From: Bathymodiolus brooksi | Taxonomy: Eukaryota > Mollusca > Bivalvia > Mytilida > Modiolidae | Direction: 5' to 3' | DNA length: 64,000 bases | Assembly: GCA_963680875.1 (NCBI GenBank) | Contig: OY804577.1 | Coordinates: forward strand, 105,969,906-106,033,905 | In this document: positions 1-12,544 of the stretch, in pieces | Position numbering within the stretch: the first letter of the stretch is position 1 | Layout of the letters: each line of letters begins with the position of its first letter | The notes under the pieces: generated by a model | Database searches by the model: none | Seen by the model: the letters and a program-made list of their open reading frames with translations, nothing else | What the model was told of the DNA's origin: nothing | Translations under genes and position numbers: made by a program

Positions 1-760
1 CCGTTTTTCTTCAAAAACATGGATAATTAAAACTATAATAAAATTATGATACCAGAGACTATAAAGTCATCGAAGCGATATCCTTCATTGCCAAACGGGA
101 CCGGGTTTTTTTAATCAAAACAATTATACACTTCATAAACCAAGGTCGTAATTGTGAGAATTATTAAGTATATCTTTAATAAAAAAATCTCAATTAACGC
201 ATTATTAAATTAATTTAAACTTTAAATAAATAAATAAATCATTACAAACGGTTAAAAAATCTCAATAATAATTAATATGAATTCTTAATTTTACAAACAG
301 TTAAAAAAAATAATATCATATTCAAAGCATCGAAAGATTAATTCACAAGTTAAACATATTATGCGACAATTTACTGATTCAAAGCAAACTTAAATTTGTC
401 AAATGTCCTTGGACGTATGACAGTATCCTGGATATGACATCCTTCGTCTCCTTAATTGGTAACATTATGAGGAGATTTATTGACTGGTGGATTAGCATCT
501 GTAAATATAGAAAAGATCCTATTTCTAAATGAAGTTAGCATTTCCAGGAATTGTCAATGACATTTGTAAACATAATTCTACACCTTAAATATAATTACAA
601 AGTATGATAAATTATGCTTTTAATATTAAAAGACAAAATGAAAGTACACATATTTTTATTGCAATAAATTTAAGTAGGGCGTTGATAGCCATGATTAATA
701 TCCTTTGTTAAATTTGTAAGGACAGTGTCTATTCCAATTTGCAGCAGTATCATAATTCTA
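1..760. other. AT-rich spacer, nothing recognised
   Basis: Very AT-rich sequence with no long open frame, no RNA gene and no clear match to the other repeats in the window. It is probably intergenic or intronic. Confidence 0.5.
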
Positions 761-784
761 ATATATATATATATATATATATAT
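761..784. repeat. (AT)12 microsatellite
   Basis: Twelve uninterrupted AT dinucleotides are read directly. No other feature is attached to it. Confidence 0.95.
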
Positions 785-1039
785 GTCTAAAATGTAGCAC
801 AACGATATAAAAAAAGATGTTAAAATATAACAAAAATAACTATAAGTCTAAAAAAAGACTATAATTATAATTAAATTGACGGACATTTCGCTTGACCGAC
901 AAGCTGCGTCTGTAAACCGATTTGAAAAATTGTCATGCGACCATCAGTTATCGTGACGTAAAAATCATAATCTTGAACTTTATACTTTATATTATTCAAA
1001 TACATATGTACACTAATCTATAACCGATATGAAAACAAT

Positions 1040-2170
1040 AAGAAAATGTAATGATGAAACTTACCAACTAGCTAAGGACCAGGCACTGGTTAAAAAGTTA
1101 AAAAAAACAAAAGATTTAGGCCTTTTTGTTTATGCCCTCCGGATGTAATGTTTGTAACTCGCGGATCCAAAAACTCTCTCTTTTTTGTCTTTGATTCTCT
1201 TTCCAACTTGGATTGTGGTCAATGATATAAATTTTGGATCTGCCAAAGTGTTGACTCACGGGCAAGAGCGTCTTTTTCGTAAGGTCACTTCTGTGTCCAT
1301 TCATTCTTTTGTTGAATGGTTGGACACTTTCTCCTACGTATTGCGACCCGCAGACGTGACAGTCAAGGAGGTAAACCACATTAGGTGTTTTGCAATTGAC
1401 ATTGGAAAAGATCTTATACTCCTTTCCTGTCGTCTTGCTATGGAACACTTGTGCGTGTTGCAATTAGAGACAGCACTTGCAACGCTTGTCACCATATGGT
1501 TTACACTGGCCGACCGTCGATGAAGGTCTAGATACCAGAGCTCTGACCAGTGTATCCTTAATGCTTTTAGGTCGCCGGAACGCTACAACAGGTGGTTCAG
1601 GGAACAACTTGGCCAGCGTTTCACATTTTTCAATTTCTTTCCAATGATGACGGACAATGCCTTAAATTTTCTCTAAAGAGGGATGGTAAGTGAAAACAAG
1701 GGGAACCCGTTTGTTGATCTTTTTTTCTTTGTACTCCAGGTGGTCATTTCTGTTAATTTCACTGGCTTTTGAAAACCCACTCTATAACTTTGTCATTATA
1801 TCCCCGTCTCTTCAAATGATGGCGTAAATCTCCTAGTTTTTGCTTGGTGGTTTCAACAGTGGAGCATATTCGTTTTACCCTAATGGCTTGGCTGAATGGG
1901 ATACTCTTAAAACAGTGCTTAGGATGGCAACTACTGGGTGAAAGGTAGTGATGTTTGTCTGGGTTTAGAGTATAATTCAGTTGTCATGTTGCCCTCCTTG
2001 ACCGTGGTGGTAGTATCAAGGAAGGACATTTTGGTTTTCGACACTTCGTGTGTGAATTTTATAGACGGATGGATACTGTTGGCATGTTCGAAAAATTCAT
2101 CAAGCTCTATATCGCCATATATCCATTTCATGTCAACGTCATCTATAAATCGGAACCATGAAAGAGGTTG
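1040..2170 (-). mobile_element. 5'-truncated Penelope-like retroelement
   Basis: Minus-strand remnant of a Penelope-like element, a retroelement class with a reverse transcriptase followed by a GIY-YIG endonuclease. The C-terminal part of the RT, the linker and the endonuclease are recognisable; the N-terminal RT fingers and palm are absent upstream of about 2170, so the copy is 5' truncated. After the final stop codon at 1113-1115 about 70 bp of possible 3' untranslated sequence follows. The ends are approximate. The coding content is described in the pseudogene entry. Confidence 0.85.
1113..2165 (-). pseudogene. Penelope-like RT/GIY-YIG endonuclease, broken
   Basis: Reading the minus strand, the RT active-site box reads RFIDDVD (2132-2152), a variant of the YxDD box, followed by MKWIYGDIELDEFFEHA and the FLDTTTTV and ELYSKP motifs typical of the RT C-terminus. 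The reading then continues in other frames: SIPFSQAIRVKRICS (about 1863-1910), KVIEWVFK (about 1770-1793), NKRVPLVFTYHPSL (about 1680-1720) and AKLFPEPPVVAFRRPKS (about 1560-1610). The GIY-YIG endonuclease lies at 1116-1463: VVYLLDC, CHVC, QYVGES, the R..N.HRSDL helix, and RESFWIRELQTLHPEGIN with the catalytic Glu. I see two frameshifts (near 1950 and near 1770) and two in-frame TAA codons (one at 1464-1466, one near 1670). The copy cannot encode an active enzyme. The family call is firm; the clade is not determined. Confidence 0.88.
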
Positions 2171-2289
2171 TTTACGTGACGAGAGGAGTAATAACTAATT
2201 TTCATATTTGGTGTATATCTATCTGTGGAACTAGTGTCAATAGCCCCGTACCTCTGTGTGATGGGGTGGTTTACCTGGATAAATCAGGT

Positions 2290-2510
2290 TGATTGACAGA
2301 TTGATTATTGCTTAACATCCAGCGAGCAATATTCCAGCTATATTCAAAAGACAAGAACATGTTCATCAATATAAAAAATAATAATACAGAAATGAGAGAA
2401 GAACAGGAAAATTCGGGCAAAAACATTTGACTGCCACAAAGTATGGAGAGTTTGGGTAGGGACGAACAATTCTTGTTTTGGCTTCACTAACGGCTCGTAT
2501 TCCACTTATT
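2290..2510 (+). mobile_element. dispersed repeat, family B copy 1
   Basis: Starts with TTGATTGACAGATTGATTATTGC and a tail-like CTTAACATCCAGCGAGCAA, then ATTCCAGCTATATTC, GACTGCCA-type and TATGGAGAG motifs. The same order of motifs occurs at 4060-4440, 27585-28000 and, inverted, at 34090-34460. It is a short non-autonomous element, SINE-like in size, with no coding capacity. The boundaries are approximate. Confidence 0.6.
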
Positions 2511-2920
2511 TCTATTGGTTTCACTAACGGTAACACTTGAAATCTACCAAATGGCAGTATATTATGTGGGAAAATATCTTAAATATCTTTTTGGCAATAG
2601 AGTCTCAACATAAAATTGTTTTAACACTTAAAATCAAAGATATGAGAATTAACAAGAGTTACTAAGCTTAATGTGTTTCGACTGAGTTTTTACAGTTGTT
2701 TGTTGAAGAAGAGCTTTAGACACAATGTGTCTCTGAAGTAGAAACAGTCAGTATGATAATATGTTATTTATGTATTTTCGTCATCACAATAGTTTTAATG
2801 GTGTAAAAATCGCATCCGTAGCGATTAACCAAGTCATCGATGCATATGTTTTATGTGAGGGTTGACATTTTTCTCACACATGGAAAGCACTTGCATGCCC
2901 GCAACATTCCATTAAGAGGA
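2511..2920. other. spacer
   Basis: No gene or repeat recognised. The immediately preceding family B copy may extend a little into it. Confidence 0.4.
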
Positions 2921-2924
2921 AGGT

Positions 2925-3100
2925 TTTGACCCATAAAACTAGCTTAACCCCGCCACTTTTTATTGAAGTGTCTGTACCAAGCCAGAAAAGTGAGCGGTCA
3001 TGTATTTGTGTGTTAGTGGCTTCGATTTGGCCTCTTTCTACGATTTTTTTATTGAAATGTAACAGTGTTGTATTTCTTGTTATTCATTTTAATACTCCAC
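2925..3100 (-). mobile_element. core-family dispersed repeat (with single satellite motif)
   Basis: In the plus direction it reads CATAAAACTAGCTTAACCCC, GCCACTTTTTATTGAAGTG, TCTGTACCAAGCCAG, AGTGAGCGGTCATGTATTTG and CCTCTTTCTACGATTTTT, then a degenerate AACAGTGTTGTATTTCTTG. This order recurs at 12388-12500, 16240-16440, 19130-19300, 26995-27190, 44600-44770, 46755-46930 and 47755-47900. I have set the strand relative to copies 12388-12500 and 46755-46930, which I call plus. Confidence 0.7.
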
Positions 3101-3139
3101 ATATGCAGGCATTGTTGGAATTTTCGTTCTTAACCGGCC

Positions 3140-3245
3140 CTCACTGATAATTTCTGTCCCTTTTCTTTTGGCCATTGTTATTGCCTGTCCTTCAATATAC
3201 AGTCTTCTGATTAACTCTTTGGTATCTTCCAACTTTTGTTAGGAT
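3140..3245 (+). mobile_element. family A dispersed repeat, partial
   Basis: Contains TTTTCTTTTGGCCATTG, CTGTCCTTCAATATACAG, TCTTCTGATTAACTCTTTGG and TATCTTCCAACTTTTG, matching the second half of better copies at 16019 and 40625. It lies directly beside a core-family copy, an association seen repeatedly in this window. Confidence 0.65.
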
Positions 3246-4055
3246 TAGGCCAAGGTATGAAACTGACCTGTCCATATTGTACATAGTTTTCTCATTTTCT
3301 TTAGATTGATTTTAACACTTAATGATCATTTAATAGTAGCGGCTCAATGTCATTTCTTATGATTTTTGTTTAAATACCAGAATTTATTTATAACAAAAAT
3401 GAAACCAAACGTCTAGGAATAGACCAATGCAAGCCTATTGTTACCAGTAAATACATTTCAAGAAACTAATTAATTATTTAAAAAAAATCTTAATTAGTTT
3501 AATGCAAATTAATTGTATAATCTTTTGTACAACCAACTCTTTTACTAATCTATTTTTAATGTGGAGGAATTACTCGGCAGACGTACATCCAACCCCCGAG
3601 AGTACGTCAGCCGAATCAATCTCTCTGACTGCAGATGGCGGTTTAACCGACTGTATTATCCTTTGACAGATTCAGGAAAATTACTTCTAGCCTTTTCTCC
3701 CCTCTATCATTTGTCACTGACACCAAACGGGTGGTAAATCTTAAAACCGACAAGACTTAATTTAGTACTTCTTCGAACAATCAAACACTTCGATGGTAAA
3801 TATTATCGGAAAAAGAAATGTGTATTCCATTCAATGATAATTTGATCTAGTTGTATTTGATTAACTATCGTCCTCTATTGCCATCAATAAAATGTAGTTC
3901 GGTTGCTTTTATTGCTTGTGGTCAGCGGTTATAGTGGGGATGACGGCAAAAAGCTCTTCACGACATGAACGGATTGTTTTACGGTGGTTTTCATTCCAAT
4001 TAGACGTGGAAAGATAATTTACTAAATGCTAAAAACACACTACTTAATAAACTAT
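3246..4055. other. spacer
   Basis: No gene recognised. A slightly GC-richer patch at about 3540-3720 shows no open frame or motif that I know. Confidence 0.4.
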
Positions 4056-4059
4056 TTGA

Positions 4060-4440
4060 TAGATTGATTGATAATTGCTTAATATGCAGCGAGCAGTATT
4101 TCAGCTATATTCATGACGAGAACAAATTCAACAATATATAAAAACTATGTAGAAATTATGGACAGATGGCCCAACCAGGGGGGAGGGGGATGACTTTGGA
4201 CTGCCAAATACGAAGAGTAGGATAGGGATGAACAATTATTTTTTTTGTAGGTGCTATAATGCGCCTACTCTGTCTTGAAATCCACAAAGAAGTCTTGAAC
4301 GTCTAGGGAGCGCGGTTGCATCCAATCATACTGCCCACTATGGTTCACGGACGGGCTTTTCGTATTGAAACTTGACCACCACCTATTCCGCCACCTGATG
4401 ACGCAATGAGAATGATTCTGTGTTGAGCCTAGTTCACAGT
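4060..4440 (+). mobile_element. family B dispersed repeat copy 2
   Basis: Begins GATTGATTGATAATTGCTT and AGCGAGCAGTATTTCAGC, continues with GACTTTGGACTGCCA and AGGATAGGGATGAACAA, and later CACTATGGTTCACGG. The last motif is also found in the copy at 27585-28000, which suggests that the element is about 380-420 bp long. The 47-bp satellite begins immediately downstream. Confidence 0.6.
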
Positions 4441-4462
4441 AAACTGAAATAAAACACACCTC

Positions 4463-7400
4463 TTAATAGTTCCAAAATCTAATAGAAAAACAAAAAAATA
4501 CCACACCGTCGGGACAGTTCCAAAATCTAATAGAAAAACAAAAAAATACCACACTGTCGGGATAGTTCCAAAATATAATAGAAAAACAAAAAATACCACA
4601 CTGTAGGGATAGTTCCAAAATCTAATAGAAAAACAAAAAATACCACACTGTAGGGATAGTTCCAAAATATAATAGAAAAACAAAAAATACCACACTGTCG
4701 GGATAGTTCCAAAATCTAATAGAAAAACAAAAAATACCACACTGTCGGGATAGTTCCAAAATCTAACAGAAAAACAAAAAATACCACACTGTCGGGATAG
4801 TTCCAAAATCTAATAGAAAAACAAAAATACCACACTGTAGGGATAGTTCTAAAATCTAATAAAAAACAAAAAAATACCACACTGTCGGGATAGTTCCAAA
4901 ATCTAATTGAAAAACAAAAAATACCACACCGTAGGGATAGTTCCAAAATCTAATAGAAAAACAAAAAATACCACACTGTCGGGATAGTTCCAAAATATAA
5001 TAGAAAAACAAAAAATACCACACTGTATGGATAGTTCCAATATCTAATAGAAAAACAAAAAATACCACACTGTAGAGATAGTTCCAAAATCTAATAAAAA
5101 AGCAAAAAATACCACACTGTAGGGATAGTTCCAAATCTAACAGAAAAACAAAAAATAGCACACTGTCGGGATAGTTCCAAAATCTAATAGAAAAACGAAA
5201 AAAATACCACACTGTCGGGATAGTTCCAAAATCTAATAGAAAAACAAAAAATACCACACTGTCGGGATAGTTCCAAAATCTAATAGAAAAACAAAATACC
5301 ACACTGTAGGGATAGTTCGAAAATCTAATAGTAAAACAAAAAATACCACACTATCGGGATAGTTCCAAAATCTAATAGAAAAACAAAAAATACCACACTG
5401 TAGGGATAGTTCCAAAATCTAATAGAAAAACAAAAAATACCACACTGTATGGATAGTTCCAAAATCTAATAGAAAAACAAAAAATACCACACTGTAGGGA
5501 TAGTTCCATAATTTAATAGAAAAACAAAAAATACCACACTGTCGGGATAGTTCCAAAATCTAATAGAAAAACAAAAAATACCGCACTGTCGGGATAGTTC
5601 CAAAATATAATAGAAAAACAAAAAATACCACACTGTCGGGATAGTTCCAAAATCTAATAGAAAAACAAAAAATACCACACTGTAGGGATAGTTCCATAAT
5701 TTAATAGAAAAACAAAAAATACCACACTGTCGGGATAGTTCCAAAATCTAATAAAAAAACAAAAAATACCACACTGTCGAGATAGTTCCAAAATCTAACA
5801 GAAAAACAAAAAATACCACACTGTCGAGATAGTTCCAAAATCTAATAGAAAAACAAAAAATACCACACTGTAGGGATATTTCCAAAATCTAATAGAAAAA
5901 CAAAAAAATACCACACTGTATGGATAGTTCCAAAATCTAATAGAAAAAAAAAAATACCACACTGTAGGGATAATTCCAAAATCTAATAAAAAAAAAAAAA
6001 AAAAAATACCACACTGTAGGGATAGTTCCAAAATCTAATAGAAAAACAAAAAATACCACACCGTAGGGATAGTTCCAAAATCTAATAGAAAAACAAAAAA
6101 TACCACTGTCGGGATAGTTCCAAAATATAATAGAAAAACAAAAAATACCACACTGTCGGGATAGTTCCAATATCTAATAGAAAAACAAAAAATACCACAC
6201 TGTAGGGATAGTTCCAAATCTAATAGAAAAACAAAAAATAGCACACTGTCGAGATAGTTCCAAAATGTAATAGAAAAACAAAAAAATACCACACTGTCGG
6301 GATAGTTCCAAAATCTAATAGAAAAACAAAAAATAGCACACTGTCGGGATAGTTCCAAAATCTAATAGAAAAACAAAAAATACCACACTGTAGGGATAGT
6401 TCCAAAATATAATAGAAAAACAAAAAATACCACACTGTAGGGATAGTTCCAATATCTAATAGAAAAATAAAAAATACCACACTGTAGGGATAGTTCCAAA
6501 ATATAATAGAAAAACAAAAAATACCACACTGTCGGGATAGTTCCAATATCTAATAGAAAAACAAAAAATAGCACACTGTAGGGATAGTTCCAAATCTAAT
6601 AGAAAAACAAAAAATAGCACACTGTCGAGATAGTTCCAAAATGTAATAGAAAAACAAAAAAATACCACACTGTCGGGATAGTTCCATAATTTAATAGAAA
6701 AACAGAAAATACCACACTGTCGGGATAGTTCCAAAATCTAATAGAAAAACAAAAAATACCACACTGTAGGGATAGTTCCAAAATCTAATAGAAAAACAAA
6801 AAATACCACACTGTAGGGATAGTTCCAAAATCTAATAGAAAAACAAAAAATACCACACTGTAGGGATAGTTCCAAAATCTAATAGAAAAACAAAAAATAC
6901 CACACTGTATGGATAGTTCCAAAATCTAATAGAAAAACAAAAAATACCACACTGTCGGGATAGTTCCAAAATCTAATAGAAAAACAAAAAATACCACACT
7001 GTAGGGATAGTTCCATAATTTAATAGAAAAACAGAAAATACCACACTGTCGGGATAGTTCCAAAATCTAATAGAAAAACAAAAAATACCACACTGTAGGG
7101 ATAGTTCCAAAATCTAATAGAAAAACAAAAAATACCACACTGTAGGGATAGTTCCAAAATCTAATTGAAAAACAAAAAATACCACACCGTAGGGATAGTT
7201 CCAAAATCTAATAGAAAAACAAAAAATACCACACTGTCGGGATAGTTCCAAAATATAATAGAAAAACAAAAAATACCATACTGTAGGGATAGTTCCAATA
7301 TCTAATAGAAAAACAAAAAATACCACACTGTAGAGATAGTTCCAAAATCTAATAAAAAAACAAAAAATACCACACTGTAGGGATAGTTCCAAATCTAATA

Positions 7401-10400
7401 GAAAAACAAAAAATAGCACACTGTCGGGATAGTTCCAAAATCTAATAGAAAAACAAAAAAATACCACACTGTCGGGAAAGTTCCAAAATCTAATAGAAAA
7501 ACAAAAAATACCACACTGTCGGGATAGTTCCAAAATCTAATAGAAAAACAAAAAATACCACACTGTCGGGATAGTTCCAAAATCTAATAGAAAAACAGAA
7601 AATACCACACTGTAGGGATAGTTCCATAATTTAATAGAAAAACAAAGAATACCACACTGTCGGGATAGTTCCAAAATCTAATAGAAAAACAAAAAATACC
7701 ACACTGTAGGGATAGTTCCATAATTTAATAGAAAAACAAAAAATACCACACTGTCGGGATAGTTCCAAAATCTAATAGAAAAACAAAAAATACCACACTG
7801 TAGGGATAGTTCCAAAATCTAATAGAAAAACAAAAAATACCACACCTTAGGGATAGTTCCAAAATCTAATAGAAAAACAAAAAATACCACACTGTCGGGA
7901 TAGTTCCAAAATATAATAGAAAAACAAAAAATACCATACTGTAGGGATAGTTCCAATATCTAATAGAAAAACAAAAAATACCACACTGTAGAGATAGTTC
8001 CAAAATCTAATAAAAAAACAAAAAATAGCACACTGTAGGGATAATTCCAAATCTAATAGAAAAACAAAAAATAGCACACTGTCGGGATAGTTCCAAAATC
8101 TAATAGAAAAACAAAAAATACCACACTGTTGGGATAGTTCCAAAATCTAATAGAAAAACAAAAAATACCACACTGTAGGGATAGTTCCAAAATCTAATAG
8201 AAAAACAAAAAATACCACACTGTCGGGATAGTTCCAAAATCTAATAGAAAAACAGAAAATACCACACTGTAGGGATAGTTCCATAATTTAATAGAAAAAC
8301 AAAGAATACCACACTGTCGGGATAGTTCCAAAATCTAATAGAAAAACAAAAAATACCACACTATCGGGATAGTTCCAAAATCTAATAAAAAAACAAAAAA
8401 TACCACACTGTAGGGATAGTTCCAAATTCTAATAGAAAAACAAAAAATACCACACTGTAGGGATAGTTCCAAAATATAATAGAAAAACAAAAAATACCAC
8501 ACTGTAGGGATAGTTCGAAAATCTAATAGAAAAACAAAAAATACCACACTGTAGGGATAGTTCCAAAATCTAATAGAAAAACAAAAAATACCACACTGTC
8601 GAGATATTTCCAAAATCTAATAGAAAAACAAAAAATACCACACTGTAGGGATAGTTCTAAAATCTAATAGAAAAACAAAAAATACCACACTGTAGGGATA
8701 GTTCCAAAATCTAATAGAAAAACAAAAAATACCACACTGTCGAGATAGTTCTAAAATCTAATAGAAAAACAAAAAATACCACACTGTCGAGATAGTTCCA
8801 AAATCTAATAAAAAAACAAAAAATACCACACTGTCGGGATAGTTCCAAAATCTAATAGAAAAACAAAAAATACCACACTGTCGGAATAGTTCCAAAATCT
8901 AATAGAAACACAAAATACCACACTGTCGAGATAGTTCCAAAATCTAATAGAAAAACAAAAAATACCACACTGTAGGGATAGTTCCAAAATCTAATAGAAA
9001 AACAAAAAATACCACACTGTCGGGATAGTTCCAAAATATAATAGAAAAACAAAAAATACCATACTGTAGGGATAGTTCCAATATTTAATAGAAAAACAAA
9101 AAATACCACACTGTAGAGATAGTTCCAAAATCTAATAAAAAAACAAAAAATACCACACTGTAGGGATAGTTCCAAATCTAATAGAAAAACAAAAAATAGC
9201 ACACTGTCGGGATAGTTCCAAAATCTAATAGAAAAACAAAAAAATACCACACTGTCGGGATAGTTCCAAAATCTAATAGAAAAACAAAAAATACCACACT
9301 GTCGGGATAGTTCCAAAATCTAATAGAAAAACAAAAAATACCACACTGTCGGGATAGTTCCAAAATCTAATAGAAAAACAGAAAATACCACACTGTAGGG
9401 ATAGTTCCATAATTTAATAGAAAAACAAAGAATACCACACTGTCGGGATAGTTCCAAAATCTAATAGAAAAACAAAAAATACCACACTGTAGGGATAGTT
9501 CCATAATTTAATAGAAAAACAGAAAATACCACACTGTCGGGATAGTTCCAAAATCTAATAGAAAAACAAAAAATACCACACTCTAGGGATAGTTCCAAAA
9601 TCTAATAGAAAAACAAAAAATACCACACTGTAGGGATAGTTCCAAAATCTAATTGAAAAACAAAAAATACCACACCGTAGGGATAGTTCCAATATCTAAT
9701 CGAAAAACAAAAAATACCACACTGTAGAGATAGTTCCAAAATCTAATAAAAAAACAAAAAATACCACACTGTAGGGATAGTTCCAAATCTAATAGAAAAA
9801 CAAAAAATAGCACACTGTCGGGATAGTTCCAAAATCTAATAGAAAAACAAAAAATACCACACTGTTGGGATAGTTCCAAAATCTAATAGAAAAACAAAAA
9901 ATACCACACTGTCGGGATAGTTCCAAAATCTAATAGAAAAACAAAAAATACCACACTGTCGGGATAGTTCCAAAATCTAATAGAAAAACAGAAAATACCA
10001 CACTGTAGGGATAGTTCCATAATTTAATAGAAAAACAAAGAATACCACACTGTCGGGATAGTTCCAAAATCTAATAGAAAAACAAAAAATATCACACTAT
10101 CGGGATAGTTCCAAAATCTAATAAAAAAACAAAAAATACCACACTGTAGGGATAGTTCCAAATTCTAATAGAAAAACAAAAAATACCACACTGTAGGGAT
10201 AGTTCCAAATTCTAATAGAAAAACAAAAAATACCACACTGTAGGGATAGTTCCAAAATATAATAGAAAAACAAAAAATACCACACTGTCGGGATAGTTCC
10301 AAATTCTAATAGAAAAACAAAAAATACCACACTGTAGGAATAGTTCCAAAATCTAATAGAAAAACAAAAAATACCACACTGTAGGGATAGTTCCAAAATC

Positions 10401-12387
10401 TAATAAAAAAACAAAAAATACCACACTGTCGGGATAGTTCCAAAATCTAATAGAAAAACAAAAAATACCACACTGTAGCGATAGTTCCAAAATCTAATAA
10501 AAAAACAAAAAATACCACACTGTAGGGATAGTTCCAAAATCTAATAAAAAAACAAAAAATACCACACTGTAGGGATAGTTCCAAAATCTAATAAAAAAAC
10601 AAAAAATACCACACTGTCGAGATAGTTCCAAAATCTAATAGAAAAACAAAAAATACCACACTGTAGGGATAGTTCCAATATCTAATAGAAAAACAAAAAA
10701 TAGCACACTGTCGGGATAGTTCCAAAATCTAATAGAAAAACAAAAAAATACCACACTGTCGGGATAGTTCCAAAATCTAATAGAAAAACAAAAAATACCA
10801 CACTGTCGGGATAGTTCCAAAATCTAATAGAAAAACAAAAAATACCACACTGTCGGGATAGTTCCAAAATCTAATAGAAAAACAGAAAATACCACACTGT
10901 AGGGATAGTTCCATAATTTAATAGAACAACAAAGAATACCACACTGTCGGGATAGTTCCAAAATCTAATAGAAAAACAAAAAATACCACACTGTAGGGAT
11001 AGTTCCATAATTTAATAGAAAAACAGAAAATACCACACTGTCGGGATAGTTCCAAAATCTAATAGAAAAACAAAAAATACCACACTGTAGGGATAGTTCC
11101 AAAATCTAATAGAAAAACAAAAAATACCACACTGTAGGGATAGTTCCAAAATCTAATTGAAAAACAAAAAATACCACACCGTAGGGATAGTTCCAAAATC
11201 TAATAGAAAAACAAAAAATACCACACTGTCGGGATAGTTCCAAAATATAATAGAAAAACAAAAAATACCATACTGTAGGGATAGTTCCAATATCTAATAG
11301 AAAAACAAAAAATACCACACTGTAGAGATAGTTCCAAAATCTAATAAAAAAACAAAAAATACCACACTGTAGGGATAGTTCCAAATCTAATAGAAAAACA
11401 AAAAATAGCACACTGTCGGGATAGTTCCAAAATCTAATAGAAAAACAAAAAATACCACACTGTTGGGATAGTTCCAAAATCTAATAGAAAAACAAAAAAT
11501 ACCACACTGTCGGGATAGTTCCAAAATCTAATAGAAAAACAAAAAATACCACACTGTCGGGATAGTTCCAAAATCTAATAGAAAAACAGAAAATACCATA
11601 CTGTAGGGATAGTTCCATAATTTAATAGAAAAACAAAGAATACCACACTGTCGGGATAGTTCCAAAATCTAATAGAAAAACAAAAAATATCACACTATCG
11701 GGATAGTTCCAAAATCTAATAAAAAAACAAAAAATACCACACTGTAGGGATAGTTCCAAATTCTAATAGAAAAACAAAAAATACCACACTGTAGGGATAG
11801 TTCCAAATTCTAATAGAAAAACAAAAAATACCACACTGTAGGGATAGTTCCAAAATATAATAGAAAAACAAAAAATACCACACTGTCGGGATAGTTCCAA
11901 ATTCTAATAGAAAAACAAAAAATACCACACTGTAGGGATAGTTCCAAAATCTAATAAAAAAACAAAAAATACCACACTGTAGGAATAGTTCCAAAATCTA
12001 ATAGAAAAACAAAAAATACCACACTGTAGGGATAGTTCCAAAATCTAATAAAAAAACAAAAAATACCACACTGTCGGGATAGTTCCAAAATCTAATAGAA
12101 AAACAAAAAATACCACACTGTAGGGATAGTTCCAAAATCTAATAAAAAAACAAAAAATACCACACTGTCGGGATAGTTCCAAAATCTAATAAAAAAAACA
12201 AAAAATACCACACTGTAGGGATAGTTCCAAAATCTAATAAAAAAACAAAAAATACCACACTGTCGAGATAGTTCCAAAATCTAATAGAAAAACAAAAAAT
12301 ACCACACTGTAGGGATAGTTCCAATATCTAATAGAAAAACAAAAAATACCACACCGTAGGGATAGTTCCAAAATCTAATAGAAAAAT
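4463..12387. repeat. 47-bp satellite, about 168 copies
   Basis: Tandem array of a 47-bp unit: ATAGTTCCAAAATCTAATAG, then AAAAACAAAAAATACCACAC, then TGTAGGG or TGTCGGG. Many units differ by substitutions (TAG/TCG, AATCTAAT/AATATAAT/AATTTAAT, TACCACAC/TAGCACAC) and 1-bp indels. Because the unit has few stop codons on the minus strand, many overlapping minus-strand frames rich in Phe, Leu and Tyr appear; these are not genes. Variant units recur in blocks, which indicates irregular higher-order duplication. The unit is homologous to a single-copy segment inside the core-family dispersed repeat (for example at 46755). Confidence 0.98.
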
Positions 12388-12500
12388 CGTAGAAAGAGGC
12401 AATATCGAATACACAAATACATGACCGCTCACCTTTGTGGCTTGGTGCATGGACTTGCATAAAAAGTGGCGGGTTTAAGCTAGTTTTATGGGCTTAAGCC
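12388..12500 (+). mobile_element. core-family repeat joining two satellites
   Basis: Reads AATCGTAGAAAGAGGCAATA, ACATGACCGCTCACC, GTGGCTTGGTGCATGGAC, AAAAAGTGGCGGGTTTAAGC and TAGTTTTATGGGC. It is the inverse of the copy at 2925-3100 and collinear with 46755-46930. It follows the last unit of the 47-bp satellite without a gap, in the same order in which a single 47-bp unit precedes the core at 46755. The array is therefore an expansion within this element. Confidence 0.8.
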
Positions 12501-12544
12501 CAAACTGTCAACTGATAGATACATACTCCATATACAGTTGGCGT

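Noticed and set aside
1185..1523. 112-codon plus-strand frame
   Set aside because: It lies antisense to the GIY-YIG endonuclease of the Penelope-like element, which explains the conservation of the open frame.
4429..12324. Many minus-strand open frames of 60-154 codons in the 47-bp array
   Set aside because: They are products of a stop-poor tandem unit read in three phases. Composition is repetitive and changes phase with every 1-bp indel.
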